Source: Aequorivita marisscotiae
GTDB taxonomy: Bacteria; Bacteroidota; Bacteroidia; Flavobacteriales; Flavobacteriaceae
DNA length: 64,000 bases
Assembly: GCF_029814825.1 (NCBI RefSeq)
Contig: NZ_CP122379.1
Location: 434,001 to 498,000 of the forward strand
Direction of reading: 5' to 3'
Below, in pieces: positions 25,709 to 34,294 of this stretch; the stretch's first letter is position 1, and each line of letters opens with the position of its first letter. The position numbers and the translations under genes are program-made. A model generated the notes under the pieces. That model was not told the origin of the DNA. It did not search any database and saw nothing but the letters and a program-made list of their open reading frames with translations.

Positions 25709-27496
25709 CTACATTCGCTCCGGAACCTCGATTCCTAACAGTGCGAAAGCACTTTTTATAACCTCAGCAACCGCTGCCGAAAGCTGTACTCGGAAAGCCT
25801 TTTCTGTTTTATTATCCGTTGCCAAGATTGGTACGTTTTGGTAAAAGCTGTTGAATTCTTTAACCAAATCATACGTATAATTTGCAATCAAAGCTGGACT
25901 GTAATTAGCTGCTGCCAACTGAATAGTTTCAGGGTATTGTTGAATAATCTTTAAAAGTTCTTTTTCCTTTGGATGCATTTTGATTCCTTCACCGAAAGAG
26001 GTTTCGACTGCGCTCAACCTGACATCATCAGCTTTTCGGAGAATTGACTGAATCCGTGCATAAGTATATTGAATAAAAGGACCTGTGTTTCCTTGAAAAT
26101 CTACGCTTTCTTCTGGGTTAAAAAGAATCCGTTTTTTTGGATCAACTTTTAATATATAATATTTTAAAGCTCCTAAGCCAATCATTCGGTAAAGTGCTTC
26201 TTTTTCTTCTTCCGAAAAATCATCAATCTTTCCAAGTTCTTCCGAAATGGTTCTTGCCGTATTGGTCATTTGAGCAATTAAATCATCGGCATCTACCACG
26301 GTTCCTTCGCGGCTTTTCATTTTGCCCGAAGGAAGATCCACCATTCCGTAACTTAAGTGAAATAGGTTTTCAGCCCAAGAATAACCAAGTTTTTTCAGGA
26401 TTAAAAACAAGACCTTAAAGTGGTAATCCTGTTCGTTTCCAACGGTGTAAATCATACCGCCAACATCGGGATGATCTTTTACGCGCTGCACGGCGGTACC
26501 AAGATCCTGCGTCATATAAACTGCAGTGCCATCACTGCGCAAAACCAGCTTTTCGTCTAGGCCTTCTTCGGTTAAATCGCACCAAACCGAGCCATCGTCT
26601 TTCATAAAGAAAACATCGTTTTTTATGCCTTCTTCAATAATATCCTTTCCTAAAAGGTAGGTGTCGCTTTCGTAATAATAAAAGTCAAAATTTACACCGA
26701 TAGACTTATAAGTTTCCTCAAAACCGCTATAAACCCAGCCGTTCATTTTGTTCCAAAGCGCTACGGTTTGTTCATCGCCGGCTTCCCATTTGCGAAGCAT
26801 TTCTTGGGCTTCAAGAATAAGTGGCGCTTGCGCTTTTGCTTCTTCTTCGGTTTTACCTTCAGCTTTTAAAGTTTCGATTTGCTTTTTATATTCCTGATCG
26901 AATTTTACGTAATAATTACCAACGAGCTTATCGCCTTTTAAATCGGCATCGGCAGGGGTTTCGCCATTTCCAAACTTTTTCCAAGCGAGCATACTTTTAC
27001 AAATATGTATGCCCCGGTCGTTTATAATTTGGGTTTTATACACTTTTTTACCCGCAGCCTTTTCAATTTCAGAAACTGAATAACCCAGCAACACATTTCG
27101 AACGTGCCCTAAATGAAGTGGTTTATTAGTGTTTGGCGAAGAGTACTCAACCATTAAAGCTTCTTTTCCCTGCGGCACTTTTCCGAAGGAAGAAAAATCC
27201 GCAACGGAACTGAAAAAGTTTAAGTAATACGCATCGCTTAAAACAATGTTTAAAAAACCTTGAACCACATTAAATTTTTCAATTTCTGTAACGTTTTCAA
27301 CCAAATAGTTTCCAATGGCTTCACCAATTTGCACTGGATTTCCTTTTACCACCCGCAACATAGGGAACACAACAGCAGTAATATCGCCCTCAAAATCTTT
27401 GCGCGTAGGTTGCAATTCTACCGATTCAAGTTTAGCGCCGTACAGTTTTTCTACCGCTGTTTTAATTTGATTGTCTAACGTTTGTTGAAGTGTCAT
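25709..27496 (-). CDS. argS: Arginyl-tRNA synthetase
   Basis: A 595-residue class I aminoacyl-tRNA synthetase that charges tRNA-Arg with arginine. The N-terminal arginyl-specific domain (about 1-85) is followed by the HIGH-equivalent HLGH at 128-131 (PNTNKPLHLGHVRN) and a KMSKS-like GKMKSREGTVVDADDL. The C-terminal anticodon-binding helical domain ends in AFRVQLSAAVAEVIKSAFAL, then LGIEVPERM. The length matches bacterial ArgS. The promoter must lie in 27497-27745, shared divergently with the marC gene. Confidence 0.97.
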   Translation of the reverse strand: MTLQQTLDNQIKTAVEKLYGAKLESVELQPTRKDFEGDITAVVFPMLRVVKGNPVQIGEAIGNYLVENVTEIEKFNVVQGFLNIVLSDAYYLNFFSSVADFSSFGKVPQGKEALMVEYSSPNTNKPLHLGHVRNVLLGYSVSEIEKAAGKKVYKTQIINDRGIHICKSMLAWKKFGNGETPADADLKGDKLVGNYYVKFDQEYKKQIETLKAEGKTEEEAKAQAPLILEAQEMLRKWEAGDEQTVALWNKMNGWVYSGFEETYKSIGVNFDFYYYESDTYLLGKDIIEEGIKNDVFFMKDDGSVWCDLTEEGLDEKLVLRSDGTAVYMTQDLGTAVQRVKDHPDVGGMIYTVGNEQDYHFKVLFLILKKLGYSWAENLFHLSYGMVDLPSGKMKSREGTVVDADDLIAQMTNTARTISEELGKIDDFSEEEKEALYRMIGLGALKYYILKVDPKKRILFNPEESVDFQGNTGPFIQYTYARIQSILRKADDVRLSAVETSFGEGIKMHPKEKELLKIIQQYPETIQLAAANYSPALIANYTYDLVKEFNSFYQNVPILATDNKTEKAFRVQLSAAVAEVIKSAFALLGIEVPERM

Positions 27497-27745
27497 TACT
27501 ATAGTTTTTTAATATGGCGAATTGGGTTGTCCAGGTTTCAGAAATTTTGGCAAAGATACACGTTTTTAAATTTGAAGGATTTAGGAATGGGTGAACTTTA
27601 TACGAAAAAAATATAGTGCAAATCGCAGCTAATTATTTTGAAAACATCGTAAAATCATCACATTTTCAACAACTGCATTTAAACTTTTGATAACATAATG
27701 GTAATCTCAAAATTGAAAAACCGCGCTTCCTTTGTTTAAAAAACT

Positions 27746-28378
27746 ATGGATATATTTTTATACGTATTTGCGGCACTTTTTTCAGTAATAAACCCTTTGG
27801 GGACGGTGCCTGTTTTTGTAGGATTAACGAGTGATGAAAATCCTGAGGAACGAAACAAAACTTCACTTTTAACCACCGTTAATGTTGCTGTTATTTTAAT
27901 AATTTCCTTTTTTGCAGGAACTTATTTGCTGGATTTCTTCGGAATAAGTTTAAATGCATTGCGTATTGCAGGTGGAATGATAATAGTTACTTCGGGCTTT
28001 GCGCTGCTCACGGGAACTTTTTCAAAACACAAGGGAATGAAAAACAAGCGGGTGCGAAAAGATTTAGACAAACGAGAAAAATTTTCATTAACACCGCTAG
28101 CAATTCCAATGCTCGCAGGCCCTGGATCAATTTCACTATTAATTACTTTTAATCAGAAATACCAAGCAACCAACGAAATTGTATTTGTAATTTTAGCCGT
28201 ATTAGCGGTTGGTTTAGCCACTTTTCTAATTTTGCGAAGCTCTCATTATATCAGTAAGTTTTTAGGTGCTTCCGGTATTAATGCAATTTCCAGAATTGTT
28301 GGGTTTATTGTAATAGCAATAGGTATAGAATATATTAGCGCCGCCGTTATTTCTATCTTAAAAACGATACATATTTAA
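27746..28378 (+). CDS. MarC family integral membrane protein
   Basis: A 210-residue protein with about six membrane segments. Family landmarks are FAALFSVINPLGTVPVFVGL at the N-terminus, LRIAGGMIIVTSGFALLTG in the middle, and LAIPMLAGPGSISLLITFNQ. MarC proteins were once linked to multidrug resistance, but their transport role is not established. Its 3' end overlaps by 4 bp with the convergent small membrane protein gene. The upstream region to argS (249 bp) has no clear promoter box. Confidence 0.92.
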   Translation: MDIFLYVFAALFSVINPLGTVPVFVGLTSDENPEERNKTSLLTTVNVAVILIISFFAGTYLLDFFGISLNALRIAGGMIIVTSGFALLTGTFSKHKGMKNKRVRKDLDKREKFSLTPLAIPMLAGPGSISLLITFNQKYQATNEIVFVILAVLAVGLATFLILRSSHYISKFLGASGINAISRIVGFIVIAIGIEYISAAVISILKTIHI

Positions 28379-28581
28379 TTCCGATTTTTAAGCAATGCGC
28401 CCGCCACCAAAGCCAAAACCCCAATGCCGATCATCCCTAAAGTTTGATTTGTTAATCCCTCTTTGGCATTGACTTCCAAAGGACCAATATCCAGTACTTG
28501 CTGCGGCACGAATGCATTGTAAAGTCCAAATACAATTAAAACAATTCCTACTATTAGCAAGACAACTTTTAAGATTTTCAT
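28375..28581 (-). CDS. Small two-helix membrane protein
   Basis: A 68-residue protein with two hydrophobic segments (VVLLIVGIVLIVFGLYNAF and MIGIGVLALVAGALL) joined by a short loop. The layout resembles small DUF3185/DUF-type envelope proteins, but no family is assigned. The ATG is followed by a normal N-terminus (MKILKVV). It converges with marC (4-bp overlap) and is divergent from the SDR gene at 28708. Function unknown. Confidence 0.65.
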   Translation of the reverse strand: MKILKVVLLIVGIVLIVFGLYNAFVPQQVLDIGPLEVNAKEGLTNQTLGMIGIGVLALVAGALLKNRN

Positions 28582-28707
28582 CGAATTAAAATTTTACTGG
28601 TTGAAGTTTTAAAGATACCGCTTTGAAAAATATAGCAGGCTATTTGTTAACGGGTTTTTAACTGATGTTTAATTATATTACTTTATCTTTAAACAAATTA
28701 TAAAGTA

Positions 28708-30150
28708 TTGAAAATTTTACTCACTGGCGCCAATGGCTATATTGGCATGCGATTGTTACCCGAACTACTTGAAAACGGACACGAAGTGGTATGTGCAGTT
28801 CGCGATAAAAATAGATTGCCCTTAGACCCTAAAACCACCGAGCGAATAAGCGTGGTTGAAGTAGATTTTGCCGAAGAGGTACAAACCGATTCCTTCCCAA
28901 CAGACATAGATGCGGCTTATTATTTAATACATTCTATGAGCGGCTCCACCACAAATTTTGACGAAATGGAAGCCCGTTCGGCCGAAAATTTCAACAAATA
29001 CATGGCGGTAACGTCGGTTAAACAGGTAATTTATTTAAGCGGAATTGTAAATCAGGAAGAATTATCAAAACATCTTTCTTCCCGAAAAAAGGTTGAAGAA
29101 ATTTTATACAAGGGCAACTATAATCTTACGGTGCTTCGAGCGGGAATTGTAGTAGGTAGCGGCAGTTCTTCTTTTGAAATAATAAGAGATTTATGCGAAA
29201 AATTACCAATAATGATTGCGCCCAAGTGGTTAAAAACAAAAATCCAGCCCATTGCAATTCGCGATGTGATTGCCTTCCTGTATGGGGTTTTAAATAACGA
29301 AAAATGCTATAATGAATCGTTTGATGTTGGCGGACCCGATGTTTTAACATACCGGGAAATGTTAGAAAAATATTCTAAAATTCGCGGATTAAAACTTTGG
29401 ATTATTCCCGTACCCGTTATGTCGCCACGACTATCATCGTATTGGCTTTATTTTGTTACCTCTACTTCATATAAACTTGCTGTAAACCTTGTAGATAGTA
29501 TGAAGATGGAAGTTGTTACCCGAGACAATAAACTTCAAAAAATATTGAATATTCAACCAATTTCATACGAAGAAGCAATTAAAAATGCATTTATAAAAAT
29601 TGAACAAAATTTGGTTATCTCTAGTTGGAAAGATTCGTTGACCGCCGGGAGGATTTCGAATTTAAAGGAATACATTCAAGTGCCAAAATACGGCTGTTTA
29701 AAAGATGAACAAATTATTAAAGTAACTGATCCGGAAAACGCTTTAAATAATATTTGGGCAATTGGGGGAACCCAAGGATGGTATTATGCTAATTCGCTTT
29801 GGAGAATACGTGGTTTTATCGACAAACTTTTTGGGGGAGTGGGTTTACGGCGTGGCAGAACGCATCCCGATAAAATTTACACTGGTGATGTTTTAGATTT
29901 TTGGCGCGTATTGTATGCCGATAGAGAAAACAAACGTTTGCTCCTTTTTGCCGAAATGAAGCTCCCGGGAGAAGCCTGGTTAGAATTCTGCATTAACGAA
30001 GAAAACAACCTAATACAAACCGCCACTTTTAGACCCAAAGGTTTGTGGGGCCGCCTATATTGGTATTTAATGCTGCCCTTCCACTATTTTATTTTTGGGG
30101 GAATGATAAAAAATATCGCAAAAGGAAATTACGTTTCTAAACCAGATTAA
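28708..30150 (+). CDS. SDR-family oxidoreductase with DUF2867 domain
   Basis: A 480-residue protein whose first codon is TTG; the frame has a TAA 18 nt upstream and no ATG before it, and KILLTGANGYIGMRL is a perfect Rossmann start. The N-terminal half (about 1-290) is an NAD(P)-binding epimerase-like domain. The C-terminal part (about 325-478) resembles DUF2867 (SLWRIRGFIDKLFGGVGLRR, then DVLDFWRVLYADRENKRLLL, then MKLPGEAWLEF). The combination is common in Bacteroidota and cyanobacteria and its substrate is unknown. Its 3' end overlaps the convergent ctlX stop by 4 bp. Confidence 0.85.
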   Translation: MKILLTGANGYIGMRLLPELLENGHEVVCAVRDKNRLPLDPKTTERISVVEVDFAEEVQTDSFPTDIDAAYYLIHSMSGSTTNFDEMEARSAENFNKYMAVTSVKQVIYLSGIVNQEELSKHLSSRKKVEEILYKGNYNLTVLRAGIVVGSGSSSFEIIRDLCEKLPIMIAPKWLKTKIQPIAIRDVIAFLYGVLNNEKCYNESFDVGGPDVLTYREMLEKYSKIRGLKLWIIPVPVMSPRLSSYWLYFVTSTSYKLAVNLVDSMKMEVVTRDNKLQKILNIQPISYEEAIKNAFIKIEQNLVISSWKDSLTAGRISNLKEYIQVPKYGCLKDEQIIKVTDPENALNNIWAIGGTQGWYYANSLWRIRGFIDKLFGGVGLRRGRTHPDKIYTGDVLDFWRVLYADRENKRLLLFAEMKLPGEAWLEFCINEENNLIQTATFRPKGLWGRLYWYLMLPFHYFIFGGMIKNIAKGNYVSKPD

Positions 30151-31079
30151 GCTTTTGGCAAAAACACTTCGGCCATCATACAACGGGCGCTTCCGCCGCC
30201 GCAGGTTTCAATGGTTGTAAGGTCGCTGCTTAGTATTTGGCAGTGTTTTTCAATAGTAGTTATTTGCTGTTTGGTTAAACTATTGTGAGCAGCAGAACTC
30301 ATTACCAAATACTTTTTGTCCTTTCCCTGAACTTGAAGCATATTGCCTGCAAAATGGTGCATTTGAGCTTCGGTAATTGGAATAATCTCTTTTCCGTCCT
30401 TTTTTAAATGCTTTACTACATTTTTCTTTTCAACAGCATCGTCAATACTGTCCAAACAAATAACGCAGAATTTTTCTGCCAAACACATCATTACATTCGT
30501 GTGATAAATTGGCACACGATTTCCATCAACAGTTTGGTTCGCGGTAAATATTACAGGGAAATATTCAAAATCTTCACAAAACTCAATAAGCAGCTCCTCA
30601 TCGGCGCGTGCGGAAAGTGCGCAATAAGCTTTATGGTTTACGCGGTCCAGCAATAAACTTCCCGTGCCTTCCAGAAACAGGCCTTCATCTTCGGCAGATG
30701 TATAATCGTAGATAGTGTTGATTTTAAAACCTTCATCTTCCAATCGGATTAAAATTTCTTCGCGTCTTTCTCGCCTACGGTTTTCGGCAAACATTGGATA
30801 CAAACCTATATCGCCATTTTCGTGAAAACTAATCCAATTATTCGGAAAAATTGAATCTGGCGTATCCATACGTAAATCGTCATTTTCAACAATAACTTGC
30901 ACACCTACCGCTCGCAGTTTTTCAACAAAAGCATCAAATTCCTTCTGAGCTTTGGTATTTATTTCAGCATTTTTGAGCGCTATGTCTTCTTGAAAAAAAT
31001 TATTCACCGCCGTTTGCTCATTCATACGAAAAGCTACCGGGCGTATCATTACGATTGTATCTGTTATTTGTCTTGCCAA
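30147..31079 (-). CDS. ctlX: Citrulline utilization hydrolase-like amidinotransferase
   Basis: A 310-residue protein of the arginine deiminase/amidinotransferase fold. The N-terminus ITDTIVMIRPVAFRMNEQTA is typical of the CtlX family, which acts on citrulline or related guanidino compounds. The catalytic cysteine is in TCGGGSARCMMAEVFLP near the C-terminus, and the active-site histidine is probably in AQMHHFAGNMLQV. The start is TTG at 31077-31079; an in-frame TAA lies 27 nt upstream, and the next ATG would remove part of the conserved N-terminus. It converges with the SDR gene by a 4-bp overlap. Confidence 0.88.
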   Translation of the reverse strand: MARQITDTIVMIRPVAFRMNEQTAVNNFFQEDIALKNAEINTKAQKEFDAFVEKLRAVGVQVIVENDDLRMDTPDSIFPNNWISFHENGDIGLYPMFAENRRRERREEILIRLEDEGFKINTIYDYTSAEDEGLFLEGTGSLLLDRVNHKAYCALSARADEELLIEFCEDFEYFPVIFTANQTVDGNRVPIYHTNVMMCLAEKFCVICLDSIDDAVEKKNVVKHLKKDGKEIIPITEAQMHHFAGNMLQVQGKDKKYLVMSSAAHNSLTKQQITTIEKHCQILSSDLTTIETCGGGSARCMMAEVFLPKA

Positions 31080-31257
31080 TTCATGAAATTTTAGGCTGCA
31101 AATTTACAGGAATTTCTTTCTGAAAAAATGCTTTAAACAGGAATATTAATTTTGATTTTTACAATTGAATTATTTTAAACCGAAATAGAAAAGATTAGTA
31201 CAGATTTCTTGCACGATACCTCCGTTTCTGATCTATTTATAGAGAGAGAAATTTAAT

Positions 31258-31635
31258 TTAGGCACTTAAAAAATGATCGTCGTTATTTAAGAAATTGCTG
31301 TATTTTAAAAGAAGTGTTTTATAATACTTGTCTTGAAGCTGCCCACTTTTAAGGCATCCTGCGAGGGTTTCCTCTAAACTGGTATAAGAGAGTGTGTCTG
31401 CCACGGCATCTTTCATATTAAATAACCGAACAGGACTTGTAGTTAACGGTTTGGAATTCCAAATGGAAATTAATTTTTTGCCATAATCAACTGTCACCCT
31501 TACCGCACCAAACGAAAACAATAACAACTCTTTGTGCAATTCCTGAAATTCAGAGTTTGGGCAAAGCTCGTCCATACAACTTATTGCCACGAGCCGCCGC
31601 ATTTCCTTTTGTACAAATTGTGAGTTAGTATCCAT
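31258..31635 (-). CDS. Hypothetical protein (unrecognised)
   Basis: A 125-residue soluble protein, starting at the ATG at 31633-31635. It is helical and contains VQKEMRRLVAISCMDELCPN at the N-terminus and VADTLSYTSLEETLAGCLKS, then DKYYKTLLLKYSNFL, at the C-terminus. No family motif is recognised, and there is no signal peptide. It is the downstream-most of three minus-strand genes after the two rhodaneses, but is 121 bp away from them, so operon membership is uncertain. Confidence 0.55.
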   Translation of the reverse strand: MDTNSQFVQKEMRRLVAISCMDELCPNSEFQELHKELLLFSFGAVRVTVDYGKKLISIWNSKPLTTSPVRLFNMKDAVADTLSYTSLEETLAGCLKSGQLQDKYYKTLLLKYSNFLNNDDHFLSA

Positions 31636-31756
31636 TTCCAAAATTAGTTATCTTGAAGATACTTAATTTTGGCGTTTGATTGTTCTTTGAAGTTGCACTT
31701 TAGCGTGAGTTTAACTCACAAAGCAGGGCATCGTTAAATAAATTAAGAATTGGTTT

Positions 31757-32155
31757 TTAATTCGCTTCTTGAAGTCCTTGGCTGTCCCAATTTAAAAATC
31801 CACCTTCCATATCGTAGATTTCCTTAAAACCCATTTCTTTCATAATCTGGGCTGCCCGGGCACTTCTTTTTCCGCTTCGGCAGTATAGATAAACAGGTTC
31901 GTCTTTGTCTAACTTGGCTACTTTTTCCTTAAAATCATCGTCAGTAACACAAATATTTTGCGCTGTTTCTAAGTGATCTTCGCCATATTCCTCCTTGGTA
32001 CGCACATCTATCAATTGCAAATTTTTGCTATTGCTAACTGCATCATATACTTCTTGAGGCGATATTACTTCAATACCATTTTGCGTATTGTTGTCTTTGC
32101 AAGCTGTGGTAAAAAGAAGCATCGCTAATCCAAAAACAAAAATTATCTTTTTCAT
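31757..32155 (-). CDS. Rhodanese-like lipoprotein
   Basis: A 132-residue lipoprotein (MKKIIFVFGLAMLLFTTACK, Cys19) with one rhodanese domain. The catalytic loop is YCRSGKRSARAAQIM (Cys near residue 90), and the CH2-A-like LQLIDVRTKEEYGEDHLETA is present. Rhodaneses transfer sulfane sulfur. A lipid-anchored, periplasmic sulfurtransferase role is inferred. Only 13 bp separates it from the soluble rhodanese gene upstream, so they are probably co-transcribed. Confidence 0.85.
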   Translation of the reverse strand: MKKIIFVFGLAMLLFTTACKDNNTQNGIEVISPQEVYDAVSNSKNLQLIDVRTKEEYGEDHLETAQNICVTDDDFKEKVAKLDKDEPVYLYCRSGKRSARAAQIMKEMGFKEIYDMEGGFLNWDSQGLQEAN

Positions 32156-32168
32156 AATATACTCAGAT

Positions 32169-32480
32169 TTAATTATTTATTTCACCATTCCACTCCATAA
32201 TTCCGCCCTTGAGATTATAGGCATTTTTTACGCCAACAGAATTCAGCAACATACAAGCTTGTCCGCTTCTACCACCCGAACGGCAGTAAACGTAGTAGCT
32301 TTTGTTGGGGTCTAATTCTTTAATCTTTTTTATAAATTCAGCACTATTATGAATATCCAATTGCAATGCCCCCGGAATGTAACCTTCCTCAAATTCGGCA
32401 TCGGTACGCACATCCAAAATTACTGCGTTTTCGTCATTTTCGCACTGCTCGCACCATTGTTCTTGAGTTAAATCTGCCAT
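32169..32480 (-). CDS. Single-domain rhodanese
   Basis: A 103-residue soluble rhodanese. It has NAVILDVRTDAEFEEGYIPG, then the active-site YCRSGGRSGQACMLL and the closing NLKGGIMEWNGEI. The cysteine loop CRSGGRS is intact. With no signal peptide it acts in the cytoplasm. It precedes the lipoprotein rhodanese by 13 bp. The 5' end is close to the trp leader on the opposite strand, so their promoters share a divergent region of about 117 bp. Confidence 0.9.
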   Translation of the reverse strand: MADLTQEQWCEQCENDENAVILDVRTDAEFEEGYIPGALQLDIHNSAEFIKKIKELDPNKSYYVYCRSGGRSGQACMLLNSVGVKNAYNLKGGIMEWNGEINN

Positions 32481-32552
32481 ATTTTAAATTTTTTAGCAAA
32501 AATAAGGAATCAAATATGAAGCGAAACTTAATTTCAAAAAATTATTATCATA

Positions 32553-32586
32553 TTGTGAAATTTCAAGAAAAACCTTTTTATATTTG
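32553..32586 (+). promoter_or_regulatory. Putative trp operon promoter
   Basis: TATATTTG (32579-32586) matches the Bacteroidota -7 consensus TAnnTTTG. A TTG at 32553-32555 could be the -33 box, although the 23-bp spacing is longer than ideal. The predicted start site lies only a few bases before the leader peptide ATG, so the leader would be almost leaderless. Confidence 0.5.
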
Positions 32587-32597
32587 AACCCGAAACA

Positions 32598-32654
32598 ATG
32601 AACACATTTACACAAAATATTTGGTGGTGGAAAAACTTACGGCAAATCTCGTGA
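32598..32654 (+). CDS. trpL: trp operon leader peptide with three consecutive Trp codons
   Basis: An ATG at 32598-32600 opens an 18-codon reading frame ending in TGA at 32652-32654: MNTFTQNIWWWKNLRQIS. The three tandem TGG codons (32622-32630) are very unlikely by chance in such a short frame. It lies between the trp promoter box and a strong terminator just before trpE, which is the layout of ribosome-mediated transcription attenuation. When charged tRNA-Trp is scarce, a ribosome would stall at the WWW run and prevent the terminator from forming. It is too short for most gene finders. Confidence 0.85.
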   Translation: MNTFTQNIWWWKNLRQIS

Positions 32655-32683
32655 GCGGAACACCTATGGTATAAAAATATACG

Positions 32684-32715
32684 AAAAGGCTTGTCAATCA
32701 CGACAAGCCTTTTTT
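32684..32715 (+). terminator. trp attenuator terminator hairpin
   Basis: AAAAGGCTTGTC (32684-32695) pairs perfectly with GACAAGCCTTTT (32702-32713), a 12-bp stem with a 6-base loop AATCAC, ending in a T-run to 32715. It lies 30 nt after the leader peptide stop and 45 nt before trpE. No convincing antiterminator could be found by eye; the best is a short GGCAA (32641-32645) against TTGTC in the left arm. Confidence 0.88.
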
Positions 32716-32760
32716 CATGCCCGCAACAGCCGACAATTCTCAAAATATAGTATTCTAAAA

Positions 32761-34224
32761 ATGAAATATAACTTAAAAACACATTCAAAAAAACTATTGG
32801 CAGACACCCTCACGCCGGTTTCGGTGTATTTACGGTTACGCGATAAATTCCCGAACAGCCTACTTTTGGAAAGTAGCGATTACCACGCCAACGACAATAG
32901 TTTTAGCTATATCTGTTTCAATCCAATCGCATCAATTAAAGTTGAAAATGAAACCATAACACAAAAATTTCCGGATGGAAAATCAACCTGCATAGCTGTC
33001 TCCCCCATGGGGGGAGATGCCCAACGGGCAGAGGGAGACAAGGGGGACCGAGGGGATACTGTTCCAAAAATTTTAGACGAATTTGCCTCCTCTTTTTCAA
33101 TAAAATATGTTGAGCCTTCCCCTCTTCGAGGGGATCGAGGGGGAGCTGGTCTTTTCGGCTTTATGGCCTTTGATGCCGTACGCTATTTTGAGGATATTTC
33201 GCTTTCAAAAAAAGAAGAAAATCTCGGAATGCCAGATCTGTATTACGCCGTTTACCAAAACATCATTGCGATAAACCATTTTAATAACGAAGCCTACATT
33301 TTTGCACATTGTTACAATTCCGAAAATAACATTGCGCAGATTGAACAGATTTTAAAGTCGAAGAATTTTGCCGAGTTTCCTTTTAAAAGAAATGGTCCGC
33401 GAAGTACAAATCTAAACGATGAAGATTTTAAAGATTTAGTGCGAAAATGTAAGGAGCATTGCCAACGCGGCGATGTATTTCAAATTGTGCCCAGCAAACG
33501 TTTTTCGCAGCAATTTACAGGTGATGAATTCAATGTTTACAGAGCTTTGCGAAGTGTAAACCCTTCCCCCTATCTTTTTTATTTCGACTACGGAAATTTT
33601 AAAATCTTTGGAAGTTCGCCCGAAGCACAATTGGTCGTAAAAGGAAATACAGCAGAAATTCATCCAATCGCAGGCACCTTCAAACGCACTGGGAACGATG
33701 AGCAGGATGCCGAGCTCGCCAAAAAACTTTCTGAGGACAAAAAGGAAAACAGCGAACACGTAATGCTCGTAGATCTGGCGCGAAACGATTTAAGCCGGCA
33801 CGGTAGCGATGTTAACGTAGAAACCTACAGAGAGGTTCAATTTTTTTCGCACGTTATTCATTTGGTCAGCAAAGTTACGGCAACAAAAAATCCTGAAACT
33901 TCAACTATGCAGATTGTTGCAGACACTTTTCCAGCAGGAACTTTAAGCGGCGCCCCCAAACACAAAGCCCTGCAATTGCTGGAAAAATACGAAAACAGAA
34001 GTCGCGAATTTTACGGCGGCGCTATCGGTTTTATGGACTTTAGCGGTAATTTTAACCACGCAATAATCATCCGTTCCTTTGTGAGCAAAAACCATACATT
34101 GCATTATCAAGCGGGCGCTGGTGTAGTTTCAGAAAGCAATGAAGAAAATGAATTACAGGAAGTTTATAATAAACTCGGTGCTTTAACGAAAGCCCTTGAA
34201 TTAGCAGAGAAAATAGCCCCCTAA
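32761..34224 (+). CDS. trpE: Anthranilate synthase component I (with palindrome-encoded insertions)
   Basis: A 487-residue TrpE that converts chorismate to anthranilate using ammonia delivered by TrpG. The C-terminal chorismate-binding domain is well conserved (RGDVFQIVPSKRFSQQF, then EIHPIAGTFKRTGNDE, then PAGTLSGAPKHKALQLL, then RSREFYGGAIGF). The N-terminal part contains two odd Gly/Asp/Arg-rich stretches. One is at residues 80-99 (VSPMGGDAQRAEGDKGDRGD), encoded by a cruciform-like repeat. The other is at about 120-128 (SPLRGDRGG), encoded by a CCCCTC-TTC-GAGGGG hairpin. Both look like in-frame insertions of short palindromic elements into a surface loop. Its stop codon also lies in a related palindrome. 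Confidence 0.95.
   Translation: MKYNLKTHSKKLLADTLTPVSVYLRLRDKFPNSLLLESSDYHANDNSFSYICFNPIASIKVENETITQKFPDGKSTCIAVSPMGGDAQRAEGDKGDRGDTVPKILDEFASSFSIKYVEPSPLRGDRGGAGLFGFMAFDAVRYFEDISLSKKEENLGMPDLYYAVYQNIIAINHFNNEAYIFAHCYNSENNIAQIEQILKSKNFAEFPFKRNGPRSTNLNDEDFKDLVRKCKEHCQRGDVFQIVPSKRFSQQFTGDEFNVYRALRSVNPSPYLFYFDYGNFKIFGSSPEAQLVVKGNTAEIHPIAGTFKRTGNDEQDAELAKKLSEDKKENSEHVMLVDLARNDLSRHGSDVNVETYREVQFFSHVIHLVSKVTATKNPETSTMQIVADTFPAGTLSGAPKHKALQLLEKYENRSREFYGGAIGFMDFSGNFNHAIIIRSFVSKNHTLHYQAGAGVVSESNEENELQEVYNKLGALTKALELAEKIAP
32998..33039. repeat. Cruciform-type palindromic element translated inside trpE
   Basis: Outer arms GTCTCCC (32998-33004) and GGGAGAC (33033-33039) enclose two small hairpins, CCCCATGGGG and TGCCCAACGGGCA. 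The element is in frame and encodes residues 80-93, continuing into a G-rich tail (AGGGGGACCGAGGGGA). It resembles dispersed palindromes found between genes, here inside a coding region. Confidence 0.75.
33119..33146. repeat. CCCCTC-TTC-GAGGGG palindrome translated inside trpE
   Basis: CCCCTC (33119-33124), loop TTC, then GAGGGG (33128-33133), followed by a G-rich tail GAGGGGGAG. It encodes the PLRGDRGGA segment. The same hairpin-plus-G-tail design recurs at 34295-34327, and in reverse orientation at 34212-34236. Confidence 0.65.
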
Positions 34225-34236
34225 CCCCCGAAGGGG
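34212..34236. repeat. Palindromic element spanning the trpE stop codon
   Basis: The sequence after the last trpE codons reads CCCCCTAACCCCCGAAGGGG. The stop codon TAA is embedded in it, and CCCC-GAA-GGGG (34226-34236) forms a small hairpin. It is the reverse orientation of the hairpin-plus-G-tail element seen in trpE and before trpG. Confidence 0.6.
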
Positions 34237-34294
34237 AAATTTAAACCCAATATAAATGAAAAGTAAAATGTTAAATAAAAAACCAAAACAAGCT

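Noticed and set aside
32641..32695. A clear antiterminator structure in the trp leader
   Set aside because: Only a short GGCAA/TTGTC pairing was found by eye, too weak to claim.
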